From Nicotiana tabacum (taxonomy: Eukaryota; Streptophyta; Magnoliopsida; Solanales; Solanaceae): a stretch of DNA of 64,000 bases. Within the stretch, counting starts at the first letter, position 1. Every line of letters starts with the position of its first letter. Positions 37,516 to 48,647 of the stretch are shown in pieces. The notes under the pieces are model-generated. The model was not told the origin of the DNA, ran no database searches, and saw nothing but the letters and a program-made list of their open reading frames with translations. The DNA lies in assembly GCF_000715075.1 (NCBI RefSeq), contig NC_134101.1, forward strand, positions 192,592,103-192,656,102, in the 5' to 3' direction. The position numbers and the translations under genes were made by a program.

Positions 37516-38110
37516 TGTTATTTACCTGTTAAATTACCTGTTTTACTTGTTTTAAAAGGGAATATCATTTGATTCTTCACTGATTTACTGCTTTAAGTGA
37601 TTTTACTACTTAATATGGAATTGCTTTGTGCCTTTACGTGTTTTCATACTTTCAGCCATTATTTATAATTGTTACTTACCGAGTCGTTGTACTCACATTA
37701 CTCCCTGCACCGTGTGTGCAGATTCAGGTATAGCAGAGTCCGCACCTGAGCGATGATTCCGTCCAGGCTAGGCAGTGATTTGGAGTTACAAGGTAGCTGT
37801 TGACGTCCACAGCCCCTTGTCCCTCTTACCCTCTATCATTTATGTTTTCTTCAGACTGTTGTATCGGATTCCGTACTTTGTAGACCTATAGCAGATTCTA
37901 TAGTAGCTCATGACTTGTGACACCCTAATTTGGGCTATGTCGGAATGGTTCCTGCTGTTGTTAACGTTAAAATTCTGCAATTTATGAGTGTTATATTATA
38001 TGTTATTACTGTTTATGATGATTAACTGTTTAAAAGAGGTATTCCGTTTTGGCCTTGTCTTCACGAGAGGCGCCATCACGACTGGGTTCGGGGATTGGGT
38101 CGTGACAAGT

Positions 38111-38123
38111 TGGTATTAGAGCC
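38111..38123 (+). promoter_or_regulatory. Primer-binding site of T3 (initiator tRNA-Met type)
   Basis: TGGTATTAGAGCC, 3 nt after the LTR end; one C-to-T change from the TGGTATCAGAGCC consensus. Confidence 0.8.
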
Positions 38124-38308
38124 TAGGTTACTTAAGTCTCACGAGTCATGAGTAGGTTTAGTAGAGTCTCACGGATCGGTACGGAGACGTCTGTAATTAT
38201 CCTCGAGAGGATGCAGAACCTTTAGGAAAAACTTCATATTCTTGAAACTCTTGTCGTGCGAACTTGTTGGTCCGAGTACTAATCTTCTGATATTCCATTC
38301 TCTCATAG

Positions 38309-39770
38309 ATGGTGAGGACGCGAGCTACCGGACGAGGTGGACGACCACCAATGCCACCCACTGAGGCCACCAAAGGCCGTGGATGCGGTCGTGGACGTGG
38401 CAGAGGCAGAGCAGCGAGGGCAGCACCTGTTGACCCACCAGCTGCCCCGGCTTCGGATCAAACTCCAGCTATGGATGCTCCAGCAGCACCAGTTCAGGCA
38501 CCAACTGTGCCTATCGTGGTTCCGGGTCTTCATGAGGCCTTGGCACAGATCTTATCAGTTTGCACTGGCCTAGCTCAGGCCGTTTCAGCCACTACAGCAG
38601 CAGCTACTTCACAGGCCGGGGGACGCAATCAGAGCCCCGCTGCTCGCACACCTGAGCAGGTAGTGCAGGGACTACAGACACCAGGGGTACCTCCAGCTCA
38701 ACCAGTTGCACCAGCTCAAGAGTTTGTTGTGCCAGTTATGCCGGATGATGAGCAGCGTCGTCTTGAGAGGTTTGGTAGTCCCAGCCTCTGTCATTTAGTG
38801 GTGCCGAGGGCGAGGATGCCCAGGGTTTTCTTGATAAGTGTCAGCGGATGATCCGTACAGCAGGGATTCTTGAGACTAGTGGTGTGGAATTTACCATCTT
38901 TCAATTTATTGGGACTGCCTTCACATGGTGGGAGGCGTATGAGAGGCGTAGGCCGATTGGAGCAGCGCCGCTTACTTGGCAGCAGTTCTACACTCTCTTC
39001 TTGGAGAAGTATATGCCGCAGTCCCGCAGAGAGGAGCTGTGTAGACAGTTTGAGTGGTTGCAACAGGGGGATATGACTGTGTCACAGTATAAGTCGAGGT
39101 TTTTTGAGTTGGCTCGTCATGCCATTTGGATGGTTCTGACAGATCTTGAGAGGATCAGGAGATTTGTTGATGGCCTTAACTATCACCTCTGTATTCTTAT
39201 GACCCGAGAGAGGGTGTTGGGTGCTACGTTTGAGGAGGTGGTCGATATCGCTCGTGAGATTGAGACAGTTCGCCGTCAGGATTGAGACGAGAAGGAGGCC
39301 AAGAGGCCTCGAGGATCTGGCAGTTATAGTGGTGCTTCTTTGAGGGGCCAGTTTTAGCATGGTAGAGGCCGTTCTTTCAGGCCTGCTCAATCAGCCCGCC
39401 CAGAGTATCGCGGGGCATCTTCGGGTCATGGTCATCATGGATCTCAGCAGGGCCAATCATCACTCAGTGCCCTTCCATCCCAGAGTTCATCTCGTGCCCC
39501 GTCAGCTCAGGGTTCTTCTTTGCCGAGTACATCAGCTGGTCACTCCGATGTGAGGGGTTCCCTTCAGTCCCCTTCTCCAGCACCTGGAAGTTGTTTTGAG
39601 TGTGGAGAGTTTGGACATGTGTGGAGGCAGTGTCCTCGTCGTGTTGCTAGATCGTCCCAGCAGAGGGGTCAGCCCTCGACTTCTACTCCAGATACTTCAC
39701 CACCCGCCCAGCTAGCTAGGGGTGGAGATCAGGCAGCCAGGGTTCGCCCTAGAGGGGGAGGTCATTAGGG
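38309..39770 (+). pseudogene. T3 gag, frameshifted
   Basis: Start ATG at 38309 (MVRTRATGRGGRPPMPP). A basic Gly/Arg and Pro/Ala-rich N-terminus is followed by a frame change between about 38770 and 38850. The conserved gag core then reads 38848-39285: FTWWEAYERRR, TWQQFYTLFLEKYMPQSRR, LQQGDMTVSQYKSRF. A stop at 39283-39285 and another at about 39357 follow. The CCHC zinc knuckle is at 39592-39633 (CFECGEFGHVWRQC). An intact protein would package element RNA. Confidence 0.85.
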
Positions 39771-39779
39771 GGCGGTCAG

Positions 39780-41690
39780 GCTCGTTTCTATGCACTCCCT
39801 GGCAGACCCGACGCCATTGCTTCGGATGCTGTCATTACAGGTATTGTTTTAGTCTGCCACAGAGATGCCTTTGTATTATTTGATCCCGGTTCCACCTTTT
39901 CTTATGTGTCATCATACTTTGCTCATTATTTGGGTACGCCCCGTGAGTTTCTTGCTTTACTTGTTCATGTATCTACCCCAGTGGGCGATACTGTTGTTGT
40001 AGACCGTGTATACCGGTCATGTGTGGTGACTATTGGGGGTCTGGAGACCCGAGTGGATCTATTGCTATTGAGCATGGTGGATTTTGATGTCATTTTGGGC
40101 ATGGATTGGCTATCTCCATGTCGTGCTATTCTAGACTGTCATGCTAAGACAGTCACTTTGGCTATGCCAGGTGTACCGCGGATCGAGTGGCGTGGTATGA
40201 CTGATTATATCCCTAGTAGAGTGATCTCTTTCTTGAAGGCCCAACGTATGGTTGGGAAGGGTTGCCTTTCATATCTAGCATTTGTAAGGGATGTTGGAGC
40301 TGAGACTCCTAGTATCGATTCTGTCCCAGTTGTGAGGGATTTTCCCGATGTGTTTCCTGCAGACCTACCGGGCATGACACCGGATAGGGACATTGATTTT
40401 GGTATTGACCTGGTGCCGGGCGCTCAGCCTATTTATATTCCGCCATATCGTATGGCACCAGCAGAGTTGAAAGAATTGAAAGAACAACTTCAGGAACTCC
40501 TAGATAAGGGGTTCATTCGGCCTAGTGTGTCCCCTTGGGGTGCACCGGTTTTATTTGTGAAGAAGAAGGATGGCACGATGAGAATGTGCATTGATTATAG
40601 GCAATTAAACAAAGTAACAATTAAGAACAAGTATCCTTTGCCTCACATTGATGATTTATTTGATCAGCTTCAGGGAGCGAGGGTATTCTCCAAAATTGAT
40701 CTCCGTTCGGGTTATCACCAATTGAAGATCAGGGATTCAGATATTCTTAAGACTGCTTTCGGGATAAGATATGGTCATTATGAGTTTCTTATTATGTCTT
40801 TCGGGCTAACCAATGCCCCAACAACATTTATATATTTGATGAACAGCGTGTTCCGGCCTTATCTTGATTCGTTCGTGATATTATTAATTGATGATATCCT
40901 AGTGTACTTGCGTAGTCAAGAGGAGCACGCGGAGCATTTGAGAGTTGTGTTGCAGAGATTGAGGGAGGAGAAGCTTTATGCAAAGTTCTCCAAGTGTGAG
41001 TTTTGGCTTAGTACAGTGACTTTCTTGGGACACGTGGTGTCCAGCGAGGGTATTCAGGTTGACCCAAAGAAGATAGAGGCTGTTCAAGGTTGGCCTAGAC
41101 CGTCCTCAGCCACAGAGATTCGTAGCTTTCTTGGGTTGGCAGGCTATTATCGCCGGTTTGTTCAGGGATTTTCATCCATTGCATCGCCCTTGACCAAGTT
41201 GACTTAGAAGGGTGCTCCATTTGTATGGTCGGGCGAGTGTGAGGAGAGCTTTCATAAGCTCAAAATAGTCTTGACCACAACTCTAGTGTTGGTTTTGCCA
41301 TCAGTTTCATGTTCATATACTGTGTATTGTGATGCTTCAAGAGTTGGGATTGGTTGTGTGTTGATGCAGGAGGGTGGAGTTATTGCTTATGCTTCTCGTT
41401 AGTTGAAGCCCCATGAGAATAACTACCCCGTTCATGATTTGGAGTTGGCTGCCATAGTTCATGCATTGAAGATTTGGAGGCATTACTTGTATGGCGTATC
41501 TTGTGAGGTGTTCACTGATCATCGCAGTCTTCAACATCTGTTCAAGCAAAAAAATCTTAATTTGAGGCAGCGGAGATGGTTGGAGTTGCTTAAGGATTAT
41601 GATATCACTATTCTGTACCATCCGAGAAAGACCAACGTGGTGGCCGATGCATTGAGCCGAAAGGCAGTGAGTATGGGGAGTTTGACATAT
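39780..41690 (+). pseudogene. T3 protease, reverse transcriptase and RNase H
   Basis: One open frame (39906-41207, 433 aa) spans most of it. The protease active site DPGS lies at 39882-39893, just upstream in the same frame, followed by [55 protein letters not shown], and the catalytic LIDDIL near 40887 with both Asp present. RNase [32 protein letters not shown] and VVADALSRK. Stops at 41205 and 41400 fall on Gln codons of relatives (CAG to TAG). With those two exceptions the domain set looks complete. Confidence 0.9.
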
Positions 41691-43295
41691 ATTCCAGTTG
41701 GGGAGAGACCCCTTGCAGTTGATGTTCAGGCCTTGGCCAATTGGTTCGTGAGATTGGATATTTCGGAGCCCAGTCAGGTGTTGGCATGTGTAGTTTCTCG
41801 GTCTTCCTTATATGATCGTATTAGAGAGCGCCAATATGATGATCCACATTTGCTTGTCCTTAAGGACAGAGTCCAGCATGATGATGCCAGAGATGTGACC
41901 GTCAGTGATGATGGTGTGTTGAGGATGCAGGGCTGGATTTGTGTGCCCAATGTGGATGGGCTTAGAGAGTTGATTCTGGAGGAGGCTCATAGCTCGCGGT
42001 ATTCCATTCATCCGGGTGCCGCGAAGATGTATCAGGATTTGAGGCAGCACTATTGGTGGAGAAGAATGAAGAAAGATATCGTGGGAATTGTAGCTCGGTG
42101 TCTCAATTGTCAGCAGGTGAAATATGAGCATCAGAGACCGGGTGGCTTGCTTCAGCAGATGGTTATTCCCGAGTGGAAGTGGGAGAGGGTCACCATGGAT
42201 TTTGTGAGTGGTATTCCTCGTACTTTGAAGAAGTTCGATGCTATTTGGGTGATTGTGGATAGGCTGACCAAGTCTGCGCACTTCATCCCTGTGTGTACTA
42301 CCTATTCTTTAGAGCGGTTGACAGGGATTTATATCTGAAAGATTGTTCGGTTGCATGGTGTTCCGATCTCCATCATCTCAGATAGAGGTACTCAGTTTAC
42401 TTTGTAATTTTGGAGAATGGTGCAGAGAGAGTTGGGTACTCAGGTAGAGTTGAGCACAGCGTTTCATCCTCAGACGGACGGACAGTCCGAGCGTACTCTT
42501 CAGATATTAGAGGACATGTTGCATGCTTGTGTTATTGACTTTGGAGGTTCATGGGATAGGTTTCTACCACTTGCAGAGTTTGCTTACAACAACAACTACC
42601 AGTCGAGTATTCATATGTCTCCATAGGAGACTTTGTACGGGAGGCAATGTAGATCTCCGGTTGGTTGGTTCGAGCCCACCGAGGCTAGACTATTGGGGAC
42701 AGATTTGGTTCAGGATGCCTTAGAGAAGGTGAAGGTGATTCAGGAGAGGCTTCGTACAGCGCAGTCGCGTCAGAAGAGTTATGCAGACTGGAAGGTTTGA
42801 GATGTGTCCTACATGGTCGGTGAGAAGGTCATGCTGAAGGTTTCGCCCATGAAAGGTGTTATGAGGTTTGGGAAGAAAGGCAAGTTGAGTCCTCAGTTCA
42901 TTGGGCCTTTTGAGGTGCTTCGAAGGATTGGGGAGGTGGCTTATGAGCTTGCTTTTCCACCTAGCCTGTTGAGTGTGCATCCGGTATTTCATTTTTCTAT
43001 GCTTCGGAAGTATATTGGGGATCCGTCTCATGTTTTGGACTTCAGCACGGTTCAGTTGGATGATGATTTGACCTTTGATGTGGAGCCAGTAGCTATTTTG
43101 GGTCGGCAGGTTCAGAAGTTGAGGTCAAGGTATATAACTTTAGTGAAAGTGCAGTGGAGAGGTCGGCCCATGGAGGAGGCTACCTGGGAGACCGAGCGGG
43201 AGATACGGAGCAGATATCCTCATCTGTTTGAGGCATCATGTATGTTTCTTGACTCGTTCGAGGACGAACGTTTGTTTAAGTTGGGGAGGATGTGA
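41690..43295 (+). pseudogene. T3 integrase and chromodomain
   Basis: HHCC zinc-binding domain (H near 41987 to CLNCQQVK at about 42100); integrase core Asp in MDFVSG (~42196), Asp in SDRGTQF (~42380) and Glu in the helix SERTLQILEDML (~42490). Barrel region GKLSPQFIGPFEVLRRIGEV, then chromodomain VKVQWRGRPMEEATWETERE. Stops at 42336, 42404, 42623 and 42799 break it. The terminal stop is supplied by the first bases of the 3' LTR (LTR starts 43291, frame ends 43295). Confidence 0.9.
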
Positions 43296-46082
43296 TGACC
43301 CGGCCAGTCGTTTCATGAGCTACCGCTCCGTTTCCCCCATTTCAGCTTCTTTACGCTTCGTTATCCATGTTTTATGTGATCGAGTTGATTAGTTCGAGTT
43401 CGGAGAGGATTTTGTAAGAAATGAGACACTTAGTCTCTTTTAAGAAGGTTTAAGTTGAAAAAAGTCAATCGGGTGTTGACTTATGTGTTAGAAGGATCGG
43501 AAGTGAGTTTCGATGGTTTGGTTAGCTTCGGGAGGTGATTTGTGACCTAGGAGCGCGATCGGAATGAGTTTTGGAGTTGTAGAGAAGATTTAGGCTTGAA
43601 TTGGCGAAATTGATATTTCGGCAAATTCCAGTTGATAGGCAAGATTTTGATATTGGGGTCAGAATAGAATTCCGAGAGTTGCAGTAGGTTCTTTTTGTCT
43701 TTGGGATGTGTGTGTAAAATTTTAGGCCATTCGGACGAGATTTGATAGACCTTTTGATCGAAAGCATAATTTAAGAGTTTTTGGAGTTCTTAGGCTTGCA
43801 TCCTATGTTAAATTGGTGATTTGATGTTGTTGTGAGCGTTCCGAAATTTTAAGCAAGTTTAAACGATGTCATGGGATGTGTTGGTGCAATAGGTTCGAAG
43901 TTCTGGGAGTTCGGGGTAGGTTCCGGGACGTTTTAGTGCAAAAATCATACCTGTAGCAGGTCTACAGGGGTTGCAGGCCCCGAAACTCACTCACGCGGTC
44001 CGCACAAAAATAAGTGCGCCCGCGTTGAGTGCTGTGCGGACTGCAAAAAAGCGGGCGCGGCCGCGGTAGGTGTCACACGGACCGCACAAAAGCGGGCGCG
44101 TACTGCACAAAAGCTGGCGCGACACTGCACAAAAGTGGGCGCGGCCGCGGTAGCTGAAACCTGAGGGGTACCTATAAATACGAGGTCTTGGGTTTTATTT
44201 AATATTTTAACCTAGAGAGCTCGGATTTTGGCGATTGTTTGAAGGTTTTTCAAGAAATTCATCGGGGTAAGTGATTTTAACTCAGATTTGGCTAGAATAC
44301 ATGAATCTATTACTGAATTCATCATTTAATTCGTGATTTGAGATGGAATTTGGGAAGAAAATTGTGAAACCTTTCAAAAATGTAAAATGATGATTTGAAG
44401 GACCAAATGGTATCCGAATTGGATAATTTTGGTATGGTTAGACTCGTGAGGGTATGAGGATTCTGAAAATGTAAATTTTACCCGATTCCGAGACGTGGGC
44501 CCAGGGCTCAGGTTTTGCTAATTTCGAGATTTTTGATATTTTTCAAATGTTTGCGCTTGGGCTTTGTTCCTTTAGCATATTGTGACGTATTCGTTCCGAT
44601 TTTGGATAGATTTGACGTGCGTGGAGGCCAATTTGAGGGGCAAAGGCGTCGCGAGCTAGAGAATTAGCCAGCTCGAGGTGAGTAATGGTTGTAAATGATG
44701 TCCTAAGGGTTTGAAAACCCGGATTGCACAACGTAGTGCTATATTGAGGCAAGATACGCGCTGGATGATGAGCGTGGGGTCTTTTACTACTTGGGATTTT
44801 GACTTGGTCCATCCCGATCGATGATTTTACCGAATATTTGACTGAAATTCATTTGTTATCATCATGATTTGGGCTGATTGCCATATTTGGGCTTCGTGCC
44901 AATATTTGAACCCTTCGGGGATTTTTATAACTGTTTTCTTACTGCTTGACTTATTATTTTAACTCAGCCTGTTGATATCTACTGTTTTACAAACTCAGCC
45001 ACTTTTACTCAGATTTGAAACTTAAATGATATTTCTACATCATGTTTTAGGCTGAGAACTACTGTTTTACTAATGCCCAAGGGGCTTGTGATGATTTTGG
45101 ACTGAGTGAGGCCGAGGGCCATATGTGAGGATATGCTGAGTGATATGAGGCCGAGGGCCTGAGATACATTATATGCCACGAGGTGGCTTGAGTGATGTGA
45201 GGATATGCTGAGTGATGATGCCACGAGGTGGCTTGATATAACGCTTAGGCCGTAAGGGGCCCCTCCGGAGTCTGCACACCCACAGTGAGCGCGGGTACCC
45301 ATTGTTCTGAGTGATTGATGCTATTCCCGAGGGGCTGATATGAGTGATTGTGAGGTAGCCCGAGGGGCTGATACTATTTCGAGAGTGAGCCCGAGGGGTT
45401 GATACTGTACTAAGAGTGAGCCCGAGGGGCTGATACTATGCTGAGCGATTGAAACTGTGCCTGAGGGTCGGATTTCTACTTGTTATTTACCAGTTAAATT
45501 ACCTGTTTTACTTGTTTTAAAAGGGAATATCATTTGATTCCTCACTGATTTACTGCTTTAAGTGATTTTACTGCTTAATATGGAATTACTTTATGTCTTT
45601 ACGTGTTTTCACACTTTCAGCCATTATTTATAATTGTTACTCACTCAGTCGGAGTACTCACATTACTCCCTGCACCGTGTGTGTAGATTCAGGTATAGCA
45701 GAGTCCGCACCTGAGCGCTGATTAAGTCTAGGCTAGGCAGTAATTTGGAGTTACGAGGTAGCTGTTGGACGTCCGCAACCCCTTGTCCCTCTTACCCTCT
45801 ATCATTTATGTTTTCTTCAGACTGTTGTATCGGATTCCGTATTTTGTAGACCTATAGCAGATTCTGTAGTAGCTCATGACTTGTGACACCCCGGTTTGGG
45901 CTGTGTCGGGATGGTTCCTGCTGTTGTTAACGTTAAAATTCTGCAATTTATGAGTGTTATATTATATGTTATTACTATTTATGATGATTAACTGTTTAAA
46001 AGAGGTATTCCATTTTGGTCTGGCTGGCCTTGTCTTCACAAGAGGCGCCATCACGACCGGGTTCAGGGATTGGGTCGTGACA
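43291..46082 (+). mobile_element. T3 3' LTR
   Basis: 2792 bp, starts TGTGATGACCCGG after GGGGAGGA and ends GGGTCGTGACA. TATAAATA at 44173-44180; palindromic-word array at 43990-44160; GAG-loop hairpin array at 45105-45475 with a single copy of the segment duplicated in the 5' LTR. Confidence 0.93.
43990..44160. repeat. Palindromic-word array, T3 3' LTR
   Basis: Same words as 35755-35925 (GCGGACCGCA, GCGGCCGCGG), but the repeat order differs in the middle (GTACTGCACAAAAGC and ACACTGCACAAAAG near 44100-44130), so the array has changed since the two LTRs were identical. Confidence 0.7.
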
Positions 46083-46370
46083 CTTAAAAAATAATTTGAA
46101 TGTAAAATGCTTTCTTGATCATCTAAAAAAGGAGTTTAGAGCCTATCAATTTAATACTCTTTGAGTCTAGTTGGGTAAGAGATGTTAAATATGTTTATCA
46201 ATAAGGTATTTGTAGATGTGTCAATGTACATTTTTTCTTATGAAATTTGTTAATTTCCTTGTAACCAAAAGGCGTGTAAGAGTAGAAATTTGCTGCAATA
46301 TTTCTCATTTTATTAAGAGATGATTTGATTTGTTCATTTCTCTGGTATGTTGATTGGTTGAATATTAGGA
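46083..46370 (+). other. CACTA element leader or intron-like DNA
   Basis: Starts with the T3 TSD copy CTTAA. No ORF. AT-rich sequence ends in a pyrimidine-poor ...GAATATTAG before the transposase-like frame. Confidence 0.35.
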
Positions 46371-46698
46371 ATAGAGTCGACCAAAGGTGGAGTAGACAAC
46401 TTTCTTAATTGGGCATTCAATCAACCAATGGTGAGCATTATAATTCGGTGTCCTTGTAAAGGGTGTATGAATACCGTGTTCAAGCTACGTGTTGGTGTAA
46501 AAGGAAATTTATTGAGGAAGGGTTTCTAGGATTCCTATAAAGTGTGAGACTTGCATGGAGAAGTGTTAGTTAGATTTGAAACTTCTAATGTTGTAGTTAG
46601 TGATGATGAAGCTGAAGATGATAGCATTGAAGAGGACAATATTAGTGAAATGATTCACGATGCTTGTAGATATACGAATGTGGATGATGATGATGATG

Positions 46699-46752
<54 letters not shown>

Positions 46753-47943
46753 GTAATAATAATAATAATAATTATTATTATAATGAAGAGCCAAATGTAC
46801 ATGCAACAAAGTTCTACAAATTGTTAGAAGATGCTGAGATAGAACGTTATCCTGGTTATAAAAAAGTCTTGAAGTTGTCTTTTATTGTTAAACTACTTCA
46901 CTTGAAGTGTCTTAACCAATGGAGAAACAAATCTATGGATGCACTATTGAGCTTCTTTAAAGAAGTTCTTCCCGAGGGGTCATTTGTGCCAAATTCTTTT
47001 TATGAAGCAAAGAAAGTTCTTGGTGACTTCAGCTTAGGGTACATGCATGTCAGAATGATTGTATTTTATATTGGAGTGATTATGCCGATATCCAATCATG
47101 TCTTAAGTGTGGTAAGTGTAGACGGAAATTCGAAGAACACGGAGGCAAGAAAGTAGCGCATGGTGTCTTGCGACATCCGTCTGACTCAATAGCATGGAAA
47201 TCCTTTGATGCACAACATTCCACCTTTCCAGCTTAGTTAAGAAATGTTCGACTAGGCTTGGTGAGTGATGGGTTCGAACCTTAACGGAACATGAGTTCTA
47301 ATCATAGTATTTGGCCAGTCTTACTTGCTATGTATAATTTGCCACAATGGGACTGCATGAAAAATTCATATTTCATAATGACACTTCCTATTCCAAGCCG
47401 CACGTGTATAGGCAATGATATCGATATATATTTACAACCAATGATTGAAGAGTTTAAAAAATTATGGGATAAGGTGGAGACTTATGATGCGCACTCAAAA
47501 TATATTTTTCTGATGCGTGTAGCTATTATGTAGACGATCAATGACTTTCCTGCACACGAGAATCTTTCAGGATGGTCAACGAAAGGCAAGCTTGCATGCC
47601 CTTGTTTCCATAAAGATACATAATCAACTTTCTTACGTAGTAAATTGTGTTATATGGGTCATTGTTACTTTCTTCCCATGGACCATCCATGGTGTAGAAG
47701 CAGGACGTTATTTGGTTGGAAAGTTAAAATGGGAGCTACGCCTAACCCTTTAATAGGTGATGAAGCACTTATGCAATTACAAGCTTTTGGTAATGTGACT
47801 TTTGGAAAAGGACAATTGGAAGAAGAAAAGTATCCTTTCCCAATTGCCTTATTGGAAGAATCTTATGTTACGACATAACCTTGATGTGATGCACATTGAA
47901 AGAAATGTGTCCAACAATATTATATCAACTGTCATGAATAAGG
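46371..47943 (+). pseudogene. CACTA (En/Spm-like) transposase remnant, 3' truncated
   Basis: N-terminal transposase-associated domain: GGVDNFLNWAF, IIRCPCKGCMNTVF, then GF, a TAG, DSYKVWDLHGE with another stop. An open frame 46551-47156 gives an acidic/poly-Asn stretch, then FYKLLEDAEIERYPG, KLSFIVKLLHLKCLNQW and YEAKKVLGDFSLGYMHV. After a frame change: YNLPQWDCMKNSYF, IDIYLQPMIEEFKKLW, then INDFPAHENLSGWSTKGKLA, FPMDHPWCRSRTLFG and HNLDVMHIERNVSNNI. This is the standard order of the plant TNP2-type transposase. The gene is cut at 47943 by the Ogre LTR, so the C-terminal part should lie beyond the window. Confidence 0.88.
46683..46786. repeat. GAT/AAT trinucleotide microsatellite in transposase frame
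   Basis: About five GAT units, then some 25 AAT units with an AGT interruption, ending in ATT units. It encodes Asp then poly-Asn without breaking the open frame, between the N-terminal domain and the FYKLLEDAE block. Confidence 0.9.
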
Positions 47944-48569
47944 TGTTGATACCCAATTTTTCCATGTATATATTTATATGCAAAATACTTTCAAAATAGC
48001 ATGCATATGCATATGTAAGTATGTCCCAAGGTTTTAATATTTTTCTCTTAATTTTTAAGGATTTTTAAATCAATTTATTGCCATATTTTAGCAAGAAAAA
48101 TCCAATAATTATTCTCAAAGTTATCATTTTGGTGAGTCATTTATTGGATTCTCATATTTATACTAAAATATAGCTAACATAATTTTTTACATATTTGTTA
48201 CAAATTTATTTGTCATTTTCAAATCTAAATTGCATATAATTGCAATATTGGCCTCTTTTAAGATTTAATTGTATTTATATTTATAAAATTACTTCAGTAT
48301 TTTTTAATGTGATAATTATGTATTATTAATTTAGTACTTTTAATTTATTTCTGAAAATTATTTTACTATTTTTTATAAAATAAATAAGGGAACAATAGCT
48401 AGTTAAATGATAGCCCATTTGTATTTCAATTTTGGCCAGATTTGAACCCCTAATTGAACCCAATCTCAAACCCAATTACCCAGCCCAAATCCTAAATCTA
48501 CCCGACCCACAACCCGTTTGAATAACCCGCCCGGATCCCCATTCAATCCAAGCCGTTGATCAAAATAAT

Positions 48570-48647
48570 CAACAACCACCATTTAACCTTTCCTAAATTA
48601 ATTTTGATCAACGACCACCATTTAACCTTTCCTAAATTAATCCTGAC
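48570..48647. repeat. 39-bp tandem duplication in Ogre LTR
   Basis: Two copies starting CAAC(A/G)ACCACCATTTAACC at 48570 and 48609. The reverse LTR copy near 1870-1915 has a single unit, so the duplication is specific to this LTR or lineage. Confidence 0.75.

Larger units (their letters stand above)
35055..38107 (+). mobile_element. T3 5' LTR
   Basis: 3053 bp, TGTGACGACCC to GGGTCGTGACA. It is 261 bp longer than the 3' LTR because of a 269-bp tandem duplication at 36771-37308; without it the lengths are 2784 and 2792 bp. Confidence 0.92.
35055..46082 (+). mobile_element. T3: full-length Tekay-type Ty3-gypsy element
   Basis: Perfect 5-bp TSD CTTAA at 35050-35054 and 46083-46087. LTRs are 35055-38107 and 43291-46082. 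Between them lie a tRNA-iMet primer site, gag, protease, RT, RNase H, integrase, chromodomain and the purine tract GGGGAGGA. It is the best preserved of the three Tekay elements, with protease DPGS, RT DD and the integrase acidic residues readable, but it has at least six premature stops and two frame changes. It interrupts the CACTA remnant. Confidence 0.95.

Noticed and set aside
38309..43295. Host chromodomain or zinc-finger gene
   Set aside because: The CCHC and chromodomain lie at fixed places within a gag-pol framed by LTRs and a TSD.
46566..46802. Poly-Ile minus-strand ORF
   Set aside because: Antisense shadow of the AAT microsatellite in the CACTA transposase.
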